Shown here piece after piece: positions 8,350 to 12,315 of a DNA stretch of 12,315 nt; position 1 is the first letter of the stretch; each line of letters opens with the position of its first letter. The DNA is from an uncultured Chlorobiota bacterium. Its GTDB lineage: Bacteria > Bacteroidota > Bacteroidia > Bacteroidales > JAADGE01. Both the position numbers and the translations under genes were made by a program. The stretch spans positions 1 to 12,315 of the forward strand of contig CAMZKI010000093.1 in the NCBI GenBank assembly GCA_947311125.1, written 5' to 3'. Below the pieces are notes generated by a model. The model saw nothing but the letters and a program-made list of their open reading frames with translations, did not search any database and had not been told where the DNA came from.

Positions 8350-8391
8350 TATATCAAAATAATAGCATATATTTGCTATTATTTTGATATA
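8350..8391. promoter_or_regulatory. 18-bp perfect inverted repeat just upstream of the integrase
   Basis: TATCAAAATAATAGCA lies in the left arm (8350-8367), and its exact reverse complement is at 8374-8391, with a 6-nt loop (8368-8373). The integrase ATG is at 8402, so the palindrome covers its likely promoter. It could be an operator for autoregulation, a core or arm-type recombination site, or an RNA hairpin at the host-element junction. It is the strongest structure in the 190-bp gap 8212-8401. No tRNA gene or other gene is visible in that gap. Confidence 0.55.
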
Positions 8392-8401
8392 AATACTTGA
8401 T

Positions 8402-9583
8402 ATGAAAAAATCCACATTTAAAGTTGTTTTCAACAGATTAAAGAAACTAAACAAAGATAAAAAAGCTTTGGTACAAATCGAAAGTTATTTGAACGGAAAG
8501 CGAAAATACATGAGTACCGGTATCAGAATTGAGCCAAAATATTGGAACGATAAAATAAAAAGAGTAAAAAATAATCATCCTGATTATATAAAACTAAATC
8601 GTCTTATAAATCAACAACTGAAAAATATTGAAGATTTTGAGTTTAAGCAAATTGAGAAAAACGGTAATTTTGAACTTCAAGAACTAAACACTTTAAATAA
8701 AAAAAGTCAGTTTGACAGCGGAGACTTTATTGCATTTTGCAAAGAGAGTTTAAGTAAAAATGCTGCAATCCAACCGGGTACAGTTAGTAGGCATTTAGTT
8801 GCATTAAGAAGACTTGAAAAATATAAGAACAGAATTAGTTTTAGTGAGTTAAACTATGCTTTTATTAAAGAATATGATAATTATTTAAGAAATGAAGGCT
8901 TGCAACAAAATACAATTGCAACTCACCATAAAACAATAAAAGCATATCTTAACATTGCAATAAAAACAAAATTATTCAGTGCTGACGAATATCCATACAG
9001 ATGGTTTAAGGTAAAGCAAATTCAAACAAAAATAATATTTTTAACGCTGGAAGAAATCAAGAGAGTTGAAAAGTTGAAATTTACAAAAGCAACAGAGCAT
9101 ATTGAGAAAATTAGAGATATGTTTGTTTTTTCATGTTATTGCGGTCTGCGTTTTGCAGATGTACGGAACTTACAGAATAAAGATATTATTAAAGAAAATG
9201 ATGAATATTCGATAGAAACAAGGCAAGAAAAAACAGGTGGTTTGATAACACTTCCGATTTCATTAATTTTCAACGGAAAAGCAGTTGATGTTATTAAAAA
9301 GTATGAAACTGATATTCCGCATGAATATTTGTTTCCGGAAAGACCTTCAAATACAACTGCAAATACGTCTTTAAAATTAATTGCTTCACTTGCAAAGATT
9401 GATAAACATCTCACATTTCATGTATCAAGACATTCATTCGGAACAAATTTAGCTTCTGCAACATCAGACCAGTTTTTAATAATGGAGCTTATGGGACATA
9501 AAGACATCAGAACTTCCATGATTTATATTCATACCTCAAAAGAACAAATTAGGAGTAAGTTGAAAAATACTAATTGGGGATAA
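8402..9583 (+). CDS. Tyrosine recombinase integrase (Bacteroidota type)
   Basis: This 393-residue site-specific recombinase would insert and excise the element. Three regions are visible: an N-terminal arm-type DNA-binding domain (about 7-85, with YMSTGIRIEPKYWND), a SAM-like core-binding domain (about 106-205) and the catalytic domain (about 212-385). All the catalytic residues are present: R250 (CGLRFADV), K277 (QEKTGG), H340-x-x-R343 (HVSRHSFG), H366 (MGHKDI) and nucleophile Y375 (MIYIHTS). Length and domains match integrases of Bacteroidota prophages and integrative elements. It starts 190 bp after the metal-efflux channel gene and is read in the same direction, just after an 18-bp palindrome. 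No Shine-Dalgarno site is visible. Its sequence is visibly more AT-rich than the host genes to the left. Confidence 0.95.
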   Translation: MKKSTFKVVFNRLKKLNKDKKALVQIESYLNGKRKYMSTGIRIEPKYWNDKIKRVKNNHPDYIKLNRLINQQLKNIEDFEFKQIEKNGNFELQELNTLNKKSQFDSGDFIAFCKESLSKNAAIQPGTVSRHLVALRRLEKYKNRISFSELNYAFIKEYDNYLRNEGLQQNTIATHHKTIKAYLNIAIKTKLFSADEYPYRWFKVKQIQTKIIFLTLEEIKRVEKLKFTKATEHIEKIRDMFVFSCYCGLRFADVRNLQNKDIIKENDEYSIETRQEKTGGLITLPISLIFNGKAVDVIKKYETDIPHEYLFPERPSNTTANTSLKLIASLAKIDKHLTFHVSRHSFGTNLASATSDQFLIMELMGHKDIRTSMIYIHTSKEQIRSKLKNTNWG

Positions 9584-9627
9584 CTTCGTTAAAAGAATTC
9601 CTTTTCTTTAGGGAGGAAAAAAGATTG

Positions 9628-9867
9628 TTATCCATTAAGATAACTGATACAGTTACTGCAAACTTTACTTTCAATTTTTGCACACTCGGTTATTATTTCT
9701 TCTTCCGAAAGGCAAGGTAAAAGAATTCCGTTTGTATCATTAATATTTACTTCACTGCAAACTGACACCAATGCTTCATCAATGCAACCGCCTTTATTTG
9801 ATTGTTTTGTTTTAAAAATGTGCAACTGATTTGTTGTTCCGCTTTTTCTTAAATTATATTTCGCCAC
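9628..9867 (-). CDS. Small cysteine-rich protein of unknown function
   Basis: I do not recognise this protein. From the GTG at 9867 it has 79 residues starting (M)AKYNLRKSG; the same frame is open to a TTG at 9897 (89 residues), which would overlap the upstream gene by 44 bp. The GTG start overlaps it by 14 bp and fits translational coupling better. The sequence has six Cys residues, including a C-terminal CSNC four residues from the end. This could bind zinc or iron, but no known fold is evident. No signal peptide or membrane segment is seen. It ends the leftward group and converges with the integrase across 44 bp, where only a weak 5-bp hairpin (AAAAG/CTTTT near 9590-9604) is visible. Confidence 0.55.
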   Translation of the reverse strand: MAKYNLRKSGTTNQLHIFKTKQSNKGGCIDEALVSVCSEVNINDTNGILLPCLSEEEIITECAKIESKVCSNCISYLNG

Positions 9868-10240
9868 TTTCTTTATAGCTTTTATTTGAGAAATCAATCT
9901 CTGTAAAATTCTCTAAGAATTCTATATCGTACAAAATTTTTCTTTCAGAAATTTTCTCAAAAGCATCAATTTCTGAGATTGCCAATAGTAATGCATTTTG
10001 CTTTTTTACAAACTCTTTTGTTTCAGGAAATGCTTCTGTTATATTTACAATTGCCCCTGTTAAGTTATTAATTATTTGCTCTGTTAAAGAGGAAAGCATA
10101 ATATCTCTTTTTTTCCTTGCCTTCTTGTCCTTCTTCTTGTTTTTCTTTTCGGTGTTTCCGTTTCCTGTATTTATGTTTATATTGCTGCCGGTACTTGAAA
10201 TAATATTGTTGTTTTTAAAATTTCCCGTTAAATTATTCAT
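9854..10240 (-). CDS. HTH-less paralogue of the element's XRE regulator
   Basis: This 128-residue protein has three parts: a low-complexity Asn/Gly/Ser/Ile start (NNIISSTGSNININTGNGN, 11-29), a Lys-rich hinge (31-45) and a helical C-terminal domain (47-120). The C-terminal domain aligns without gaps to that of the XRE regulator encoded just upstream: SLTEQIINNLTGAIVNI versus MTANMIDHITELIVKI, then an E-K-F-Q-I-F-K-Y spacing ending in FLENF versus FFEYF. The Asn-rich segment also resembles the regulator's DNSNIISNGQGSSIYSG. It is therefore a paralogue without the DNA-binding half. I infer that it could form mixed oligomers with the repressor and act as an anti-repressor or co-repressor. The ATG at 10240 is clear. 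It is transcribed in the same direction as the regulator. Confidence 0.7.
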   Translation of the reverse strand: MNNLTGNFKNNNIISSTGSNININTGNGNTEKKNKKKDKKARKKRDIMLSSLTEQIINNLTGAIVNITEAFPETKEFVKKQNALLLAISEIDAFEKISERKILYDIEFLENFTEIDFSNKSYKESGEI

Positions 10241-10268
10241 AATCTGGTTGTTGCATTTTTGGAGTTAA

Positions 10269-10359
10269 TTATTTACTGTTGCTTTCGGAATTGATATTGA
10301 TATTACTGCTGTTTCCCTGAAACGGCAGTAATGTTATTTATATTATGAAAGTTCCCCAT
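10269..10359 (-). pseudogene. Frameshifted fragment of a third regulator paralogue
   Basis: An ATG at 10359, six nucleotides past the XRE stop codon, reads MGNFHNINNITAVSG and then stops at 10303. One frame over, the sequence continues as GNSSNININSESNSK and stops at 10269-10271. Joined by loss of one G from the GGG near 10316, the product aligns with the start of the next gene's protein (GNFKNNNIISSTGSNININ). It covers only the Asn-rich N-terminal segment and lacks the helical domain. It looks like a decayed partial duplication of the neighbouring gene; a real 18-residue leader peptide is the alternative. Confidence 0.5.
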
Positions 10360-10364
10360 TTAGT

Positions 10365-10919
10365 TTATTTATTATTATGCTGATAAGGGTTCTCAAAATA
10401 CTCAAAGAATTTTTTACTGTAAAAAACCTTATTGTCAGAAAGTCGCATGAATGTGTTTATTTGAGCGATTAATCTCTGCATTTCTCTTTGATCGGCAATG
10501 AAAGGCTTCAATTCATTGTCTTTTTCAACAATTTTAACAATAAGTTCTGTTATATGGTCTATCATATTTGCGGTCATCTCGCCACGAAAACCGGCAATTT
10601 GCTTTAACTCATTAATTTTTGCCTCTAAGTTCTTTATCTCGGATTCTAAGCCGGATATGCCTGAATAAATTGAACTGCCTTGACCGTTACTTATGATATT
10701 ACTGTTATCAGCACTTATAACAGTACTGTCTTTAATGTTTGAAAAATCTCTTTTATTATCTTCTTCAAAAAAAACAGTTATCGATACCCCCAATGCTTTT
10801 GCAATTAAGTCTAAATCAGCAGCTTTAAGTGTATTATTCCTGATGGCTGAATGCAATCCTTGCTCGGTTTTATCAATTACATCTGATAATTTTCGGATTA
10901 AAAAATATAATTGATAAAT
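10365..10919 (-). CDS. XRE-family repressor-like regulator with Asn-rich linker and helical C-terminal domain
   Basis: The DNA-binding part reads IRKLSDVIDKTEQGLHSAIR, NNTLKAADLDLIAKALGVSI, a Cro/cI-type HTH of the Bacteroidota 'TEQGLH-AIRNN' kind. An Asn/Ser/Gly segment follows (DNSNIISNGQGSSIYSG), then a coiled coil (LESEIKNLEAKINELKQI) and a helical C-terminal domain shared with the next gene. The role is inferred to be the lysogeny repressor, given its place divergent from the excisionase-like and replication genes. The start is odd: the only ATG/GTG/TTG in frame is TTG at 10856, in the middle of the recognition helix. The frame is open back to a stop at 10965-10967 without a standard start, so translation may begin at a rare ATT or ATC codon (10919 or 10898), or the 5' end is damaged. 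The end given here is a guess. Confidence 0.75.
   Translation of the reverse strand: MYQLYFLIRKLSDVIDKTEQGLHSAIRNNTLKAADLDLIAKALGVSITVFFEEDNKRDFSNIKDSTVISADNSNIISNGQGSSIYSGISGLESEIKNLEAKINELKQIAGFRGEMTANMIDHITELIVKIVEKDNELKPFIADQREMQRLIAQINTFMRLSDNKVFYSKKFFEYFENPYQHNNK
10869..10918. promoter_or_regulatory. Candidate operator with repeated TTGATAA-type sites
   Basis: TTTATCAATTA (10869-10879) and TAATTGATAAA (10908-10918) are exact reverse complements, and a third related site, TGATAA, is at 10884-10889. They lie between the divergent repressor-like gene and the gene starting at 10944, where a phage switch would have its operator. They overlap what appears to be the repressor's N-terminal coding sequence. 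I infer they bind the XRE protein. Confidence 0.4.
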
Positions 10920-10943
10920 TATAATATAAAAAGAGGATAATAA

Positions 10944-11360
10944 ATGGGGATACTCGAAGAAATATTAGAAGCCAATAAAGTTTTATCGGAACAGTTAACA
11001 TCACTGTCAAGTGAAGTTTCACTTGTTAAAGAGAAGATTAATAATTATCAAACCGATGATAAGTTAAAAATGGAATTTTCTGATAATGAAATTCTAAACG
11101 TTTCAATGACGGCAAAAGTTTTAGGAATAAAACAAACTGAATTGAATGATATTATTCAAAAAGGGATGTTGCATTCCGTAGGAGAACGAAAACGTATTTT
11201 TCTTGCAAAAGATGTATCGGAGTATTTGCGAGTAAAAGAAGCTCAAAGCATTTATAAAGCAACTCCCCAAATAAAGAAAAAGAAAAGAGTAAGACCTGTT
11301 AAGAAAAAAATAAGTCAGGAGCAAATGGCGGAATTAGTTCGCATAAATGATAAAAAGTAA
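10944..11360 (+). CDS. Coiled-coil protein with excisionase-like winged-helix DNA-binding domain
   Basis: This 138-residue protein has an N-terminal coiled coil (about 3-35, EEILEANKVLSEQLTSL), a MerR/excisionase-type HTH (about 50-98: LNVSMTAKVLGIKQTELNDI, then an IQKGMLHSVGERKR wing and FLAKDVSEYLRVK) and a very basic tail (111-122). Proteins of this kind bind DNA as excisionases or early regulators. Being the first rightward gene, divergent from the repressor-like gene, it may be an excision factor, a Cro-like switch protein or a helper at the origin. An AGAGG Shine-Dalgarno sequence at 10932-10936, eight bases before the ATG, supports the start and is unusual for this window. Confidence 0.7.
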   Translation: MGILEEILEANKVLSEQLTSLSSEVSLVKEKINNYQTDDKLKMEFSDNEILNVSMTAKVLGIKQTELNDIIQKGMLHSVGERKRIFLAKDVSEYLRVKEAQSIYKATPQIKKKKRVRPVKKKISQEQMAELVRINDKK

Positions 11361-11485
11361 ACAAAAATTACTGTCAATCAAACTCAAACAGGAAGCATTC
11401 CCGGCTACAATCGATACCAAAAGCATCTCAAAGGTTAAAACGGGAACAGAGGCAGAACCATCTAAATCTTACAATAAAATACAAA

Positions 11486-11974
11486 ATGGAAGGATACATT
11501 TATTTATACAGAAAAATTCAAGACAGTTGGATTTGGTCAAGACCGGATTATTTCCAATGGTTTACGGCAATGATTTTTAAAGCGAATTACAAAGCAAAAA
11601 AAGTATGGTTCGGAAATAGAATTGAAGACGTAAATCGAGGCAGTTTTATCACCTCAATCAGAAAATTTTCAGCCGAATTACCTCAATGTTCAGAGCAAAA
11701 ATTACGTACTTTTTTACAACTCTTAGAGCAAGATAATATCATAAAAATAAGCGTAACCAAGAAAAAGGCAACACGGATAACTATCTTAAACTATGGAGTT
11801 TACCAAGACAGGCAACACAGTTTCAACACAGAGCTGACACAGACACAACACAGTAGTAACACAGAGTCAACACAGACAAATCTAAAAAATCAACACAAGG
11901 ACAATACAGATACAGAAGAAAAATCAACACAAAAAAACAAAGGTAAACGACACAAATACAGCAGATTGCAGTGA
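11486..11974 (+). CDS. Replication initiator, N-terminal part (winged-helix domain and linker)
   Basis: This 162-residue frame starts MEGYIYLYRKIQDSWIW and contains FQWFTAMIFKANYKAKKVWF, RGSFITSIRKFSAELP and ITILNYGVYQ. These are marks of the N-terminal winged-helix domain of phage and plasmid replication initiators and replisome organisers (DnaD-like or lambda O-like). After residue 107 comes a Thr/Gln/Asn-rich linker with an exact-length 11-residue repeat: QHSFNTELTQT (110-120) and QHSSNTESTQT (121-131). The frame ends at a TGA (11972-11974) with a low-complexity tail. A second frame, shifted by +1, continues the linker and then a C-terminal domain, so this is probably the first part of one longer protein. 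The ATG at 11486 follows AAAATACAAA, without a Shine-Dalgarno site. Confidence 0.75.
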   Translation: MEGYIYLYRKIQDSWIWSRPDYFQWFTAMIFKANYKAKKVWFGNRIEDVNRGSFITSIRKFSAELPQCSEQKLRTFLQLLEQDNIIKISVTKKKATRITILNYGVYQDRQHSFNTELTQTQHSSNTESTQTNLKNQHKDNTDTEEKSTQKNKGKRHKYSRLQ

Positions 11975-12045
11975 TGCTAGGCAAACAAATAACACAGCGA
12001 CAACACAAGAACAACAGAAAAATAACACAACCGTAACACAGTCAA
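11814..12045. repeat. Array of 11-bp phased AACACAG iterons inside the initiator gene
   Basis: The hexamer AACACA starts at 11814, 11825, 11847, 11858, 11869, 11892, 11926, 11991, 12002, 12024 and 12035, most often followed by G. A one-base variant (GACACA) fills the 11836 slot, AATACA is at 11903 and AACAGA is at 12013. Spacings are 11 bp or close multiples, about one DNA turn, giving six units in a row from 11814 and five from 11991. Eleven is not a multiple of three, so the repeat is kept at DNA level, not as a simple peptide repeat. This is what binding sites (iterons) for a replication initiator look like. Confidence 0.7.
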
Positions 12046-12315
12046 AAAACAAACATAAAACAATCTACCCCGAAAATCAACTACAGTATAATAAAAGAAG
12101 TAAAGAAGAAAAGAAAGAAATAAAAGAAAAGAAAGTGTCAAATTCAGAAAATGAAAAATTTTCTGAACGTCCTGTTCAAATTCTAAAATTTTTTAATTCA
12201 ATAAAGAAATATTTTCCTGAAAAAATTATTGCTGATTTGAAGCCGAAAAATGAAAAAGATTGGATGGATACTTTGGAAAAATTAAATCGGATTGACGGAT
12301 ACCGTTTTCAGGAAA
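11940..12315 (+). CDS. Replication initiator, C-terminal part in the +1 frame, cut by window end
   Basis: Frame +1 relative to the upstream part is open from 11886 to the end of the window. It continues the Thr/Gln/Asn linker (DTNTADCSDARQTNNTATTQ), then a charged stretch (KRSKEEKKEIKEKK), then a folded-looking domain (RPVQILKFFNSIKKYFPEKI and DWMDTLEKLNRIDGYRFQE). The last stretch resembles the C-terminal region of Bacteroidota phage replication proteins. There is no good start codon, so it is most likely the rest of the upstream initiator, joined across a frameshift. Dropping one A from the seven at 11931-11937 gives one continuous frame. The alternatives are a sequencing error, a real broken gene, or slippage. 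The gene continues beyond the window. Confidence 0.65.
12085..12138 (+). other. A-rich polypurine tract beside the iterons (possible DNA-unwinding element)
   Basis: The plus strand has no C from 12085 to 12138, and 12093-12135 is all purine except T at 12101 and 12121. It lies about 45 bp after the last iteron. In phage lambda an AT-rich strand-biased tract directly follows the O-protein iterons and is where strands first open. The same role is inferred here. The tract also encodes the Lys/Glu-rich stretch of the initiator, so protein-level selection is an alternative explanation. Confidence 0.4.

Noticed and set aside
8212..8401. tRNA gene as the integration target
   Set aside because: No cloverleaf, T-loop sequence or CCA end could be found on either strand. 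Only an AT-rich palindrome is visible.
9584..9627. Strong bidirectional terminator between the convergent integrase and Cys-rich gene
   Set aside because: Only a 5-bp AAAAG/CTTTT stem around AATTC is present, too weak to call.
11347..11580. 77-residue frame overlapping the end of the excisionase-like gene and the start of the initiator
   Set aside because: Its last 95 bp lie in another frame of the initiator's conserved winged-helix domain. The unique part is low-complexity Lys/Ser/Thr sequence with no family likeness. A short coupled peptide cannot be excluded.
11823..12014. Minus-strand Cys/Leu/Val-rich frame of 63 residues
   Set aside because: It is the reverse reading of the ACACAG-type iterons, and the Cys-rich look comes from the DNA repeat.
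11814..12045. CRISPR array
   Set aside because: Units are about 7 conserved bases every 11 bp with no spacers of 25-40 bp, lie inside a coding frame and have no cas genes nearby.

Overview
The window looks like a contig from a member of the Bacteroidota. Three things suggest this: AT-rich sequence with few Shine-Dalgarno sites, a Bacteroidota-style tyrosine integrase, and a metal-efflux cluster whose first protein resembles the Bacteroidota HYC_CC_PP family. The species cannot be told. Positions 1-8211 look like host chromosome. Positions 8402-12315 look like the early region of an integrated element, most likely a temperate phage or a phage-derived integrative element, which runs off the right edge.

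Host part. Positions 1-257 form a perfect inverted repeat (113-bp arms, 31-bp spacer). It duplicates the promoter and first codons of what is probably a fatty-acid desaturase gene. A fold-back chimera at a contig end is the likeliest cause. Next, on the minus strand, is a biotin-dependent acyl-CoA carboxylase carboxyltransferase subunit (310-1941). Divergent from it is a plus-strand cluster: a secreted Cys/Met/His-bearing HYC_CC_PP-like protein (2140-2601), a DUF302 protein (2746-3129), a 1271-residue CusA/CzcA-type RND pump (3164-6979) and a TolC-like outer-membrane factor (6991-8211). These would export a metal cation across both membranes. The periplasmic adaptor (CusB-type) needed to link pump and channel is absent, and the integrase starts 190 bp after the channel gene. 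The element may therefore have inserted inside the operon.

Element part. The order matches a temperate-phage switch and replication module: integrase (8402-9583); a leftward group of a small Cys-rich protein, a regulator paralogue without a DNA-binding domain, a broken third copy and an XRE-type repressor (9628 to about 10919); then rightward genes for a coiled-coil excisionase-like HTH protein (10944-11360) and a replication initiator (from 11486).

Three observations stand out. First, the linker of the initiator gene carries about a dozen AACACAG-type repeats phased at 11 bp, followed by an A-rich polypurine tract. This is the arrangement expected of a replication origin inside its initiator gene, as in phage lambda O. 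Second, the initiator frame is broken near a run of seven A residues, between the two blocks of repeats. Third, the repressor and its neighbour share an Asn/Gly/Ser/Ile-rich segment and a helical C-terminal domain, so they form a family with and without HTH, and a frameshifted fragment of a third member lies between them.
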